A stretch of 64,000 nucleotides of DNA from Ktedonobacter robiniae (GTDB lineage Bacteria > Chloroflexota > Ktedonobacteria > Ktedonobacterales > Ktedonobacteraceae). Shown here one piece after another: positions 36,997 through 46,667 of this stretch. Below the pieces are notes generated by a model that had not been told where the DNA came from, searched no databases, and worked only from the letters and a program-made list of their open reading frames with translations. The stretch lies in contig NZ_BNJG01000004.1 in assembly GCF_016587375.1 (NCBI RefSeq), positions 186,001 to 250,000 of the forward strand. Direction: 5' to 3'. The stretch's first letter is position 1, and every line of letters begins with the position of its first letter. Position numbers and translations under genes: made by a program.

Positions 36997-37737
36997 CTAT
37001 GCTTTCGCCTGGTACAATGTCAGAGATGTTTCGGGATAAGGTCTGCCGCTGGCCTTGATAAGCTCGATAAGGCTCCTGACGTCAAATGGAACATGAAGAA
37101 ATTCTATATTGTTCCGCCCGCCTTCAGAGGTGACAATAGCATAATCAGCCCAGGGATCGGCATGAAAGGTGTCAGCCGGAAGCGTCCAGTTATACGCCAG
37201 GCCGACGCTACCAGGATTGACATACCAGGCATCTCCCAGTCGCCTCAATTGCTGGGTATGGGTGTGTCCTCCGCTGAAAAGGGCCACCTCAAAACCTCCC
37301 AGGAGTGTTTGCAAGACCTCTTCAGAGGTATTCGGCAAAATAAGATCATCAAACGAACGAGGAGAGCCATGGAAACAGAGCAGCTTTTTATCAGCCTCCA
37401 GCGCGATCTCCACGGTGGGGGCGAACTGGCCGATAAATACCCGGTCATCCTCTGATAATTGCGCCAGGGACCACTCCCTGACAGCCATCTGTTGAGAAGA
37501 AACCTGTTCATGCGGGCTGGTTTCTTCACCTGTGAGCAGCCAGGCATCTGCGTTGCCCATAACCATCGGACAAGCCAACTCGCGCAAACGTTGGAGCGTC
37601 TCGGCTGGCTGAGATCCTCCCTGGATAGCATCTCCCAGGCAAACAATCTGATCAATAGAACGCCGACTAATATCCTCCAGGACAGCATCAAACGCAAGAC
37701 AGTTCCCGTGGATATCGGAAATAATGGCAATACGCAT
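36997..37737 (-). CDS. Calcineurin-like metallophosphoesterase
   Basis: 246 residues, YfcE/MJ0936-like family. Metal ligands appear in order as SDIHGN (residues 7-12), GDAIQGG, GNAD, CFHGSP and GGHTHTQ. These enzymes hydrolyse phosphodiesters or phosphomonoesters in the cytoplasm with a two-metal centre. Natural substrate unknown. It is transcribed alone, divergent from the ABC exporter genes, and has no clear link to the cluster. Confidence 0.88.
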   Translation of the reverse strand: MRIAIISDIHGNCLAFDAVLEDISRRSIDQIVCLGDAIQGGSQPAETLQRLRELACPMVMGNADAWLLTGEETSPHEQVSSQQMAVREWSLAQLSEDDRVFIGQFAPTVEIALEADKKLLCFHGSPRSFDDLILPNTSEEVLQTLLGGFEVALFSGGHTHTQQLRRLGDAWYVNPGSVGLAYNWTLPADTFHADPWADYAIVTSEGGRNNIEFLHVPFDVRSLIELIKASGRPYPETSLTLYQAKA

Positions 37738-38047
37738 GGCATTTCCCTTTCGTACTCAGGAAACCGTTGGAGCTTCAGAAATAACATAGAGGCAAACACT
37801 TCCCGGTTGCCCTCCCGAAGCACTGTGGTTGGTGCATCTAGGTGAATGATAAAAGAGGGTACCTGGCCCTTCTCGCCCGAAGTAAGCGAGTCAAGGCGGT
37901 GCTGTGGGGATCTAGCTTCCATACCATCATATTGCATGTGTCAAGAAATGCGCATCGTCCATTGTGCTGATGTTTTTCCGTTTCTGCTAGGGTATGCTTT
38001 ACACGTCTTCTGTTTCTACCTACTCTTTCTGGTCAAAGGAAATGCGC
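37738..38047. other. Divergent intergenic region
   Basis: About 310 bp between the phosphoesterase and the ABC exporter, which are divergently read, so promoters for both are expected. Short ORFs on both strands here are frame shadows. I see no clear operator or hairpin. Confidence 0.3.
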
Positions 38048-39804
38048 ATGCATATACCACTTCATGCCTACTCTCGTCTATTGCGTACCTATCTCGCTCA
38101 CCAGCGCACATGTGTACTCCTACTCTCGTTCTTGCTCTTCCTCACGATTGGCCTGCAACTCCTGAACCCGCGTGTCCTGCAACTCTTTCTCGATGGGGCG
38201 GTACACAAAGCGCCTCTCTCCATCCTGAGCCTGCTCGGTCTGCTCTTCCTACTCGTCGGGTTGGTCTCACAGGGGCTTTCGGGGCTGGCAACCTATCTGA
38301 GTGAGAGCGTGGCCTGGCAGGCTACAAATAGCCTGCGTGAGGACCTGGCCGAGCATTGCCTGCGGTTGGATATGCCGTTTCATAACGCGCATAGTCCCGG
38401 CGAGATGATCTCGCGCCTCGATGGTGACGTGACCAGCCTGGCAAATTTCTTCTCGCAGTTCGTCATACGCGTCCTTGGGAACCTGCTGCTGCTCCTTGGC
38501 ATCCTGCTTGTGCTCTTCTTTGTGGATTGGCGGCTGGGCCTGGGCCTCACACTCTATACGCTGCTCGTGCTCTTCATTTTGAAGCGTACGCGCAACCTCG
38601 CCATGACGTACAGCCTGGCGCATAAAGAGCAGCAAACTCAACTCTATGGATACCTTGAGGAACGCTTGTCCTGCCTTGATAATATTAGTTCTTCAGGTGC
38701 GACCACATCGATCTTACAAGGATTTTACGAACGGATGCGTGGCTGGTACGCACTCTACAGATCCTGGGGCTCTTCGACGGCCTCAAGGTTGGCGCGACTT
38801 CGTTCGCCCTGGTTGGCGGCACGTTTCTGGCTCTGGGGCTGGGTGCATACCTCTTTGGCCTGAGATGGTCGAGCACAGGCACGCTGGTCATGCTCTTCTA
38901 CTATACCCAACTCTTGCAGACGCCTTTGCTTGAACTCCTCGATCAATTACGCGACCTCCAGGATGCTAGCGCCAGCATCACTCGCGTCAATGCGCTCTTT
39001 ACCGTCACCCCACAGGTACATGATGGCAATGTAGAGCAGTTCCCCACAGGTCCTCTCTCTATCGCCTTCTCCGATGTGTCCTTTGCGTATGAGATAGGCG
39101 AACCGGTCCTGCAAGATATCGCTTTTTCGCTTCCAGGTGGGAACGTGCTTGGTCTGCTTGGACGCACTGGCAGTGGGAAGACCAGCATCGCCCGTCTCCT
39201 GTTGCGTCTCTATGATCCTCAGAGCGGGAACATCCACCTCAGTGGGGCCGATACGCTCCCGCTCGACCTGCGCTCACTCCGCCTGCACGCGCTACGTGGC
39301 TCTATCGCCCTGGTCACACAGGATATCCAACTCTTCCATGCCTCCTTGCGCGATAATCTAACCTTCTTTGATCCCCATATTCCTGATGAGCGCCTGCTCT
39401 ATGCCCTGCGTGAGACGGGTCTCAGCGCATGGTATCAGGGCCTCCCTGCTGACCTGGATACCTTGCTTCAGGGTAACACGGGCCTCTCCGCCGGGGAGGC
39501 ACAACTGCTGGTCCTGGCACGTGTCTTCCTGCGCGACCCGCCGCTTGTCATTCTCGACGAGGCATCTTCATGCCTGGACCTCGCGAGCGAGCGTCGACTG
39601 GAAGAGGCCCTGGATAGAGTCCTGGTTGGCCGGACGGTAATTCTTATCGCGCATCGCCTGGCGACGCTACGCCGGGCCGACTACCTGGTGATTCTGGAAA
39701 ACGGTCATATCCGCGAGCAAGGTGCGCGTCAGCACCTGCAACAATGTCCTGACTCCTACTTTACGCATCTGCTTCAAACTGGCATGGAGGAGGTTTTCGC
39801 TTGA
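38048..39804 (+). CDS. ABC exporter half-transporter 1, one frameshift
   Basis: Fused membrane and ATPase protein of the ABC exporter type, about 585 residues when a missing base near 38755-38765 is restored; the second frame (LGLFDGLKVGATSFALVGG) then continues the membrane domain without a gap. The ATPase domain has GRTGSGKT, the signature LSAGEAQ, in which GGQ is replaced by AGE, and VILDEASSCLD with the catalytic Glu. Of two in-frame ATGs, 38048 has AAAGGA at good spacing. It is coupled to the next gene by a TGATG overlap; together they should form a heterodimer. Substrate unknown; export of the cluster product is possible. Confidence 0.85.
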
Positions 39805-41561
39805 TGAAAACATCGCATCTTACCTGGTCACTCTTTCGCTTCCGCCCCTGGGTCTATCTTTCGCTTAGCGCCTGCTGGTTAATCACGTTCACGATGCCTT
39901 TGCTGGCGGGCGAATTACTGCGAAGCTTTTTGGATAACGTGGCCGGCACAGCACCGCTTCGCTGGGAGAGCGCGCTCCTGTTGTGGCTGCTTGTCTCACT
40001 TGTCTCGCCAGCATTGCGCCCGCTGATCTTCTTTCTTGAACCGCTTATGGAGCAGGAGGTGATTGCCCTGCTGACAAAGAACATCCTGTTACATCTCTTC
40101 GCGCTTCCCGCGGCCCAGGCGCTCAGCCTTTCCAGCGGTGATGCCGTGAGTCGTTTGCGCGACGATACACGAGAGATCGGCGTCTTTATGATCTGGTCGG
40201 CGGTCTTCTTTGGGCGTATCATCTTCATCTGTGGCGCGCTCGTGATCATGCTACGCATCAATGTTCTGATAACGCTTGTCTCGTTGCTTCCTATTATTGG
40301 CATCATTCTGCTCAATAGCGTTCTGATGACGCATATCCAGCGCTACCGTCATGCCAGCCGGGCCGCCACCAGTGAGGTAACCACCTGCATTGGCAACATC
40401 TTTCAGTCAGTCCAGGCCATTAAGATCGCCACAGCGGAGGCTGCAATCATCGCGCACTTTCGTCGCCTCAATGCACAGCGGCGTCACGTCGCACTCCGCG
40501 AGTGCGTCTTATGGGAGATCATGCAATCCTTTATGAGCAATATGCTCAACCTGGTGACTGGCCTGATCATCCTCGTTTCGGCTCAGGTCATCGCCAGTGG
40601 CACACTCAGTGTCGGCACCTTTCTCCTGTTTGTCGTGTACGCCCAGCTTCTGATGGCCTGCTTCTCAACCTTTGGGATGCTTATCGCGCGCCATCGCCAG
40701 CTTGGCGTTTCCTTCGAGCGTCTGGGCGCCTTTCTTCAGGGCGCGCCGCTCTCGTCCCTGATCGCGCCTGTGCAAACGTACCTGCATGGAGCGCTCCCCG
40801 AGGTCAAGCCTGTCGCCAGGATAGCAGAGCAACCCCTTCGTCAGTTGGATGTTGAAGGCTTATCCTATCAGTATCCCCACACACAACGTGGGATTATGGA
40901 TGTGAACTTTCGCCTGCGACGCGGTACCCTCACGGTCATCACTGGAGGTATAGGTTCGGGGAAAACAACGCTCTTACGCGTCCTCCTTGGCCTTCTGCCC
41001 AGGCAAGAGGGGATCGTTCGCTGGAATGGAACGCTTATTGAGGATCCGGCCGCCTTCCTTGTGCCACCCCACAGCGCCTATACTCCCCAGCAACCACACC
41101 TGTTCAGCGGAAGCATTCGTGACAACCTGCTCCTTGTACCGCCTTATAGCGAAGAGGAGGTGGAACGAGCTATCTATCATGCCGTGCTCACCCCCGATCT
41201 GCTGTCCATGCATGAGGGAATCGAAACAGTCATCGGCCCCAGAGGGGTACGTCTCTCCGGGGGCCAGGTCCAACGCGTCGCAGCGGCACGCATGTTTGCC
41301 CACAAGGCAGAACTCCTGCTCTTTGATGATCTCTCCAGCGCGCTCGATGTCGAGACGGAGCAGGCACTCTGGCAGCGTCTCGCTGAGCGGCGTGATGTCA
41401 CCTGCCTGGCTGTCTCTCAACGCCACATCCTCCTCCAGCACGCGGATACTATTCTCGTGCTCAAAGATGGAACACTCATCGCACAGGGAACGTACATCGA
41501 CCTGCTCGCAACCTGTCCTGAGTTCCAACACCTCTGGCACGGCGAGGCCAGTCTCCACTAA
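39804..41561 (+). CDS. ABC exporter half-transporter 2
   Basis: About 585 residues: an N-terminal six-helix membrane domain and an ATPase domain with GGIGSGKT, LSGGQVQR and the Walker B segment LLFDDLSSALD. The catalytic Glu after Walker B is Asp, the usual sign of the degenerate site in heterodimeric exporters of the BmrCD/TM287-288 kind. The partner above carries the Glu but a weakened signature motif, so the two complement each other. The start ATG overlaps the stop of the first gene. An ArsR-type regulator follows after 105 bp. Confidence 0.88.
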   Translation: MKTSHLTWSLFRFRPWVYLSLSACWLITFTMPLLAGELLRSFLDNVAGTAPLRWESALLLWLLVSLVSPALRPLIFFLEPLMEQEVIALLTKNILLHLFALPAAQALSLSSGDAVSRLRDDTREIGVFMIWSAVFFGRIIFICGALVIMLRINVLITLVSLLPIIGIILLNSVLMTHIQRYRHASRAATSEVTTCIGNIFQSVQAIKIATAEAAIIAHFRRLNAQRRHVALRECVLWEIMQSFMSNMLNLVTGLIILVSAQVIASGTLSVGTFLLFVVYAQLLMACFSTFGMLIARHRQLGVSFERLGAFLQGAPLSSLIAPVQTYLHGALPEVKPVARIAEQPLRQLDVEGLSYQYPHTQRGIMDVNFRLRRGTLTVITGGIGSGKTTLLRVLLGLLPRQEGIVRWNGTLIEDPAAFLVPPHSAYTPQQPHLFSGSIRDNLLLVPPYSEEEVERAIYHAVLTPDLLSMHEGIETVIGPRGVRLSGGQVQRVAAARMFAHKAELLLFDDLSSALDVETEQALWQRLAERRDVTCLAVSQRHILLQHADTILVLKDGTLIAQGTYIDLLATCPEFQHLWHGEASLH

Positions 41562-41635
41562 ATAGACGTTTTCTTTCGTCTTCACTTCTCTTGATATAGT
41601 TTTCGCATCTCAGTATACTTCTACTTAGCTAATTC

Positions 41636-41645
41636 GATATATATC
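41636..41645. promoter_or_regulatory. Palindrome in the promoter of the ArsR-type gene
   Basis: GATATATATC, a perfect 10-bp palindrome, 21 bp before the ATG at 41667. It is a plausible autoregulatory operator for the ArsR-type protein, but a short AT-rich palindrome can arise by chance. Confidence 0.3.
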
Positions 41646-41666
41646 AAAACAGCAAGAGAGAGAAGG

Positions 41667-42245
41667 ATGGGACAGGAAGAACTCAAGAGAATGCTCGATT
41701 TCTTCAAAGGGCTGGCAGACGAGAATCGGCTCAAAATGTTAGGGCTGCTCGCCAATCAGGAATACAGTGTGGACGAGCTGGCAACGCTCCTGAATTTAAA
41801 GCCCCCAACCGTTTCACACCACCTGACGAAACTGAAGGCATTGGAACTTGTCGAGATGCAGGCCGAGGGAAATACACATTTCTACCACCTCAACATCTCC
41901 ACATTAAGTGCGGTTAATAAACTGCTTCTTACCCAGGAGAGAATGGCCTCCCTGGTTGATGATATCGAGGGCAATGAGTGGGAGAAGAGAGTCATTCGAG
42001 ACCTGTTTGATGGAGCGCGCTTGAAGACTGTTCCTACGAACACGAAGAAGCGGGCCGTCGTTCTGAAGTGGTTCGCCAGCCAGTTTGAGTACGGGGTGCG
42101 CTACCAGGAAGCTGAAGTCAATGAGATCATTAAGCGTCATCACCCAGACTGGGCCTTCTGGCGCCGTGAGTTAGTAGGCGCTCGGCTCCTGGCGCGTGAG
42201 AAAGGCGTCTATTGGCGCATACCGGAGGAAGGGAGCAAGTCTTAA
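41667..42245 (+). CDS. ArsR-type winged-helix regulator with DUF2087 domain
   Basis: 192 residues. The N-terminal winged helix (residues 5-75; ADENRLKMLGLLANQEYSVDEL then LNLKPPTVSHHLTKLK) binds DNA. The C-terminal part (about 110-185) matches the small DUF2087 domain often joined to such regulators. There is no metal-binding CxC motif, so it is not a classic arsenic sensor. It lies directly after the exporter pair and may control it. Coupled by close spacing to the acetyltransferase gene. Confidence 0.85.
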   Translation: MGQEELKRMLDFFKGLADENRLKMLGLLANQEYSVDELATLLNLKPPTVSHHLTKLKALELVEMQAEGNTHFYHLNISTLSAVNKLLLTQERMASLVDDIEGNEWEKRVIRDLFDGARLKTVPTNTKKRAVVLKWFASQFEYGVRYQEAEVNEIIKRHHPDWAFWRRELVGARLLAREKGVYWRIPEEGSKS

Positions 42246-42247
42246 GT

Positions 42248-42601
42248 ATGAATCTTCTAGGAAATAATCTCACGCTTATCCCTGCTGATCGAGAGGGAAG
42301 GCTTATCGGCGTCGCTGAGACAGCTTTTCATCCTTCAGCGAATGTAGGTTGGATTGCGTTACTGATTATTCGGCGTGAATTTCAGGGACGCGGATATGGA
42401 CGCGAGGCCGCTACCTTGCTGAAAGACTACCTGTTTTCCTCCCCGGAGGTGACAGAGATTGGGTTGGGAGTACTGGTACAGAATACTCTGGCCCAGGCTT
42501 TCTGGGAGAGTTGTGGCTATGCTCGCAACGCACGCCACCGCGATACCCATGGCAATGGCTGCTACATGTACCGCTTCCTTCGTACTACAGTAGTAACATA
42601 G
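42248..42601 (+). CDS. Short GNAT-family N-acetyltransferase
   Basis: 117 residues. The acetyl-CoA loop is visible as REFQGRGYGREAATLL, and a C-terminal AQAFWESCGYARN strand is typical. The N-terminal strand and helix are missing, so it is shorter than the usual 140-160 residues and may be a decayed or minimal member. The ATG at 42248, two bases after the regulator stop codon, is a better start than the earlier overlapping one. Substrate unknown. Confidence 0.7.
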   Translation: MNLLGNNLTLIPADREGRLIGVAETAFHPSANVGWIALLIIRREFQGRGYGREAATLLKDYLFSSPEVTEIGLGVLVQNTLAQAFWESCGYARNARHRDTHGNGCYMYRFLRTTVVT

Positions 42602-42671
42602 CTCATACGTAGATGAAGCCAAGCGATAACTCGGCATATTCATGTGACAATATCTCATAGCAGCACGGCTT

Positions 42672-44120
42672 TCATCCCCCTCTATCAAGTGGACTCTTGC
42701 CAACCCGAGCTTCGCGGGTAGCGACTTTTGTGCGTTCATAGACCTCGGCCTCGGTCCGCAATTGACCGATATCACGACCAAGGATGGCAGAAAGCGCCCA
42801 GTCTATCACGAGACGTATGCGCTTCACCCATGATGGATTACGCACCAGATACGCGAGGTGCCACAAGAGAAACGCCACGACGCCATCAACAGTCCAGGGA
42901 CCAAGTTCAGCAACGCCTTTGTAGTGACCGAGCAAAGCCAGGTGCCCAAGCGTGGTATAGCGGAAGGCAGGCACAGGCTTCCCGGATTCTTCCAGGGTGA
43001 TAGCCTTACCTACATAATCTCCCTGGTGAGAGGCTGCCTGAGCCGTGGCTGGAATTGGAGCGCCCGTGGTTGAGTCATAGGGCCATGAGGAATCGCCGAT
43101 CACATAGACCTCTGGATAGCCAGGAATACGTAGGAAATTATCGACCTTAATCGCGCCATTCCTCGCTTGCGGCACGGCCAGTTGACGTACCACCTCTGGA
43201 GCAGTGATGCCTGCCGCCCAGAAGAGGGTGCGCGCAGGAATGGTCTCGTGAGTTGTCTCTACCGCCTTTTCGCTTGCCGCCGTAATCGAACGTCCGGTCA
43301 GTACAGTGATGCCTTCCTGTTCAAGTACAAAGTGAACAAGGTTGGAGGTCTGGGGCTTACTGGTGGGAAGAACACGTTCTGAACGCCCAACGACAACAAT
43401 ACGTACTGAGGCATCAATAAGCCAGGGATATTCTCTAAACAATCCAGCATGCAGGTAGTCATGAATAATCGCCGCCAGCTCTACCCCGGTATCTCCCGCA
43501 CCTCCAACGACAAAGGTGAGCCAGGACTGACGCTCAAAGGGGTCAATGGTGCGATGAGCAGCCTCTACCGCATCCACCAGGCGATTGCGCAATAGTAAGG
43601 CATCTGAGGGGGTGTAGAATGGAATTGCATGGGCGCGTAAGCCGGGCAAATCAGGCACAGAGGTAGAACTGCCCAGAGCAATCACAAGCCGATCATAAGG
43701 GCGAATACCAGCGGAGGTGTGCACCTCTTTGTGTTGAAGATCGATGCGCTCAATTTCTGCATGCAGAACATGAAATCGTCTGCCCCGCTGAAAATCTCGA
43801 ATGGGGACAACCACATTGTTAGGACTGATGCGACCATTGGCCACTAACCACAGAAGCGGCGTAAAAAGCATATCATTGTCACGATCCACGACCAGAACAC
43901 TACACATATCTTGTTGTCTAAGTTCCCTATCAAGCCGAAGAGCGGTCGAGAGTCCACCAAAACCACTTCCCAGTATGAGAATGCGCAGACGTGCCTGGCG
44001 ATAAGCATCCTCCGTCTCACTTACATGGATACGTTGATTTTTACCATGTCTCCTCCAATATTTGCCCGCGAAAACTGCTCCAGCGGTTATAGCTGCAATG
44101 AGATTTAGATATTTTCGCAT
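42672..44120 (-). CDS. Type II NADH dehydrogenase-like FAD/NAD(P) oxidoreductase
   Basis: About 482 residues. An FAD-binding GSGFGG motif after an N-terminal hydrophobic segment, NAD-binding GGAGDTGVELA, and YVIGDSS near the C-terminus fit the NDH-2/Ndh family, which passes electrons from NADH to quinones at the membrane without pumping protons. The N-terminal hydrophobic stretch (LIAAITAGAVFAG) and a C-terminal one could anchor it. ATG at 44120 chosen because AGGAG lies six bases upstream. Confidence 0.88.
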   Translation of the reverse strand: MRKYLNLIAAITAGAVFAGKYWRRHGKNQRIHVSETEDAYRQARLRILILGSGFGGLSTALRLDRELRQQDMCSVLVVDRDNDMLFTPLLWLVANGRISPNNVVVPIRDFQRGRRFHVLHAEIERIDLQHKEVHTSAGIRPYDRLVIALGSSTSVPDLPGLRAHAIPFYTPSDALLLRNRLVDAVEAAHRTIDPFERQSWLTFVVGGAGDTGVELAAIIHDYLHAGLFREYPWLIDASVRIVVVGRSERVLPTSKPQTSNLVHFVLEQEGITVLTGRSITAASEKAVETTHETIPARTLFWAAGITAPEVVRQLAVPQARNGAIKVDNFLRIPGYPEVYVIGDSSWPYDSTTGAPIPATAQAASHQGDYVGKAITLEESGKPVPAFRYTTLGHLALLGHYKGVAELGPWTVDGVVAFLLWHLAYLVRNPSWVKRIRLVIDWALSAILGRDIGQLRTEAEVYERTKVATREARVGKSPLDRGG

Positions 44121-44384
44121 TTTCAACTCCTCAGCACACACTCAACAGATGTCTATTCCAGCTTTCATCTTACGTTTACGCCACACCACAAGCTGAAGTG
44201 AGACGATGGTGTGATCATGGCCCATCTTTGTGGAGTTGATGTCAAGAGAGACAAAGGAGCGGAGGCAACTCGCAAGTTTGCCTATGCTTTGAGCATAGAA
44301 TCCGCCTTGTAAGCTATGCAGAGAGCAGTTTATTCTAAAGAGGAAACAACACGCTTTTGTTATATCTGAAATTAGGGGAATTTC

Positions 44385-45641
44385 ATGCCTGCTCGTTCTT
44401 CTGTCGTCGAATCACGCACTAACAACGGTGACTTCTGGAAATTCTGGACGGGACAAACGATCTCGACCTTGGGAAGTTCGTTTACCAGCTTCGCTTTACC
44501 TTTGCTGATTTTCAAGCTCACTGGTTCTTCTCTTTTCCTCGCCTTGACACTCACTGCCACTACTCTCCCGTATCTTCTCTTCGGTCTGATTATCGGGGCC
44601 TGGGCGGATCGAATTGATCGCAAACGCTTGATGATAGTGACAGATATCATTCGTGCGCTCGTGGTTGCTTCTCTTCCGTTTGGTGCTCTCCTGGGATTCC
44701 TCTCCGTTTGGTGGATCTATGTCGTCGCGTTTCTCCAATCTACCATGAGCATCTGCTTTGATGCAGCGAATTTTGCCGCAATCCCGAGTCTTGTTCATCA
44801 GGAGGATTTCGTAACAGCCAATGGACGCATTCAAGCTGGATACTCGACAGCCAAAGTTATCGGACCGCTTTTGGGGGGTCTATTGATTGTTGTTGTTCCT
44901 CTTCCTCTACTCTTCTGCATTGATGCTGCATCGTTCCTTCTCTCTGCCGGTTCTCTTTTGCTCATCCGCACCAGTTTTCAGAGCAATCCTAGTGAGCAGA
45001 AACCTCCAACAAGTCTACGCCAGGACATAATCGAGGGTCTGCGCTACGTGTTGAAACATCCAATCTTATCCTGGATCACACTCCTGCTTCTTCTGGTCAA
45101 CTTCATCCTCCCAACATCAAGTGCGCAATTGGTGCTCTTTGCCAAGCAATGGTTTGCTGCAAGCGATTTCCAGATTGGACTGTTGTACGCAAGCGGAAGC
45201 CTTGGGACGGTTATTCTCTCGTTAACAGCAAAGCACTTTCATAAGCGCTGGTCCCTCGGAGCGATTGCCCTGGGAGCACTCATGATAGAGGGAGGATTGA
45301 CAGCTCTCACGGCTCTGACACACTCGTATTGGGCATTACTGCTGTTATGGACATTGCGTGGCGGTGCAGATATTCTCTTTCTGATCCATGCATACAGCCT
45401 GACGCAGGCAATGGTGCCTCCTCGGTTGCTTGGTCGTGTTATTACCGTGACTAGAGTCTTGACCTGGTCAACGGCATCACTGGGAGCCTTGCTTGGCGGC
45501 TTCGTCATTGCACAAACTGGTCAGGTTGCTCTGATCTACGCAGTGGTTGGCCTGCTAATCCTTGGCATTGCCTTCACGTTCTTCTTCACCCCTTTGGGGC
45601 AGAACGAACAGTACCTCGCAAAGGATACATCATCATCATAG
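44385..45641 (+). CDS. MFS transporter, MFS_3/EntS-like
   Basis: 418 residues with about 12 membrane segments. The loop GAWADRIDRKRLM between helices 2 and 3 is the MFS signature. Similarity is to the enterobactin exporter and macrolide efflux group. AGGGGA lies five bases before the ATG. Transcribed alone, divergent from the oxidoreductase. Drug or metabolite efflux is likely; substrate not readable. Confidence 0.88.
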   Translation: MPARSSVVESRTNNGDFWKFWTGQTISTLGSSFTSFALPLLIFKLTGSSLFLALTLTATTLPYLLFGLIIGAWADRIDRKRLMIVTDIIRALVVASLPFGALLGFLSVWWIYVVAFLQSTMSICFDAANFAAIPSLVHQEDFVTANGRIQAGYSTAKVIGPLLGGLLIVVVPLPLLFCIDAASFLLSAGSLLLIRTSFQSNPSEQKPPTSLRQDIIEGLRYVLKHPILSWITLLLLLVNFILPTSSAQLVLFAKQWFAASDFQIGLLYASGSLGTVILSLTAKHFHKRWSLGAIALGALMIEGGLTALTALTHSYWALLLLWTLRGGADILFLIHAYSLTQAMVPPRLLGRVITVTRVLTWSTASLGALLGGFVIAQTGQVALIYAVVGLLILGIAFTFFFTPLGQNEQYLAKDTSSS

Positions 45642-45687
45642 AAGCAGAGAGAGGGACACAGATTACCCCTCATTATCGACAAAAAAT

Positions 45688-46221
45688 TTAGGCATCGGAA
45701 GGACCGGGGAACCACCCAGTAGACTGTGCCCAATCATCGGCTTGAGCAATAACCTTCCAAATAAATGGCCTTTTGGCCTCAGTGTAGAGCGGACGTTCCT
45801 CCGCAAGTTGATAGCGCTGTGCCAACCCGATTTTCAACTCGGCATATTGAGTAGCCACATTCGGGTGCACTCGCATGTAATCGCGAAAGAGGAGTGCGAA
45901 CTGTTCACCAAAACTTCCCGCTCGCACCACATGGATATGCACTCGCGGATTACCTGGAGTTTCACGGAAATAGCGCTGTGTTCGAATTGGGTTGTCAGCG
46001 CGAAAGATGTAGCCAAGGCGCTCCAAGGGTAATCGATAGGTGTCAAGCGGCTCGAGGTTTGCAACAGAGATCTGAATATCAATAACTGGTTTGGCGGCAA
46101 GTTCAGGGATCGAGGTTGAGCCAATATGATCAATGCGAAGCGCAACAGATCTCAGGGCATTGCGTAAGGGCTGAGCGAGTTGTTGAAATTGTTTGGGCCA
46201 GGTCACATTGGACAAATCCAT
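45688..46221 (-). CDS. GrpB family protein (UPF0157)
   Basis: 177 residues, nucleotidyltransferase-like fold. IDHIGSTSIPELAAKPVIDI near residues 30-50 is the family signature, with the conserved HIHV and FRDYMRVHP segments. Biochemical role of the family is largely unknown. Convergent with the MFS gene, 46 bp apart. Confidence 0.88.
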   Translation of the reverse strand: MDLSNVTWPKQFQQLAQPLRNALRSVALRIDHIGSTSIPELAAKPVIDIQISVANLEPLDTYRLPLERLGYIFRADNPIRTQRYFRETPGNPRVHIHVVRAGSFGEQFALLFRDYMRVHPNVATQYAELKIGLAQRYQLAEERPLYTEAKRPFIWKVIAQADDWAQSTGWFPGPSDA

Positions 46222-46532
46222 ACTGGATCGCCCGCTTTCATGAATTGAGACATGAGAAACATCTCCTGGAGAACATATGCGAATCGAAGAGACTGGCCGT
46301 ACCCCCGAAGGACTGGGTCTGACAGGGCACTTCCTCTATATCGGGCAAAAGTAGAAGGAGAACAGAGCCAAGGGGAGATAACCCAGCGCTGTCGGGCTGC
46401 CTTCCCTTGGCTAATAAAGAAACGGATTGATATAGACTCATCAGGCTTGCAAGGCGGATCTAAGGGAATAAGTATTTTAAAACCTGTGACTATGCGATAT
46501 ACTGAAGTATCAATGCATGCAAATGTTTGATT

Positions 46533-46590
46533 ATGGAGTAGCCGCGTACGCAAGGAGCGGGCTCGCTCCTTGCGTACGCGGCTACTCCAT
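46533..46590. repeat. Perfect 27-bp inverted repeat, 4-nt loop
   Basis: Arms 46533-46559 and 46564-46590 are exact reverse complements around GGCT. The arm contains AGTAGCCGCGTACGCAAGG. It lies between GrpB and the class V aminotransferase gene, 78 bp before the latter's start. No T-run follows. It could be an RNA hairpin in the 5' leader, a bidirectional transcription barrier, or a copy of a dispersed palindromic element. Confidence 0.7.
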
Positions 46591-46667
46591 ACCAGGGCGA
46601 GCGCCGCAGGCGCGAGAGTCACGTACAGTATGTGCATATCGCATTATCTATCCAAGGAGCGAAAACG

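Noticed and set aside
37245..37937. 230-codon minus-strand ORF over the phosphoesterase gene
   Set aside because: Shifted-frame shadow; the metal-binding motifs are in the 36997-37737 frame.
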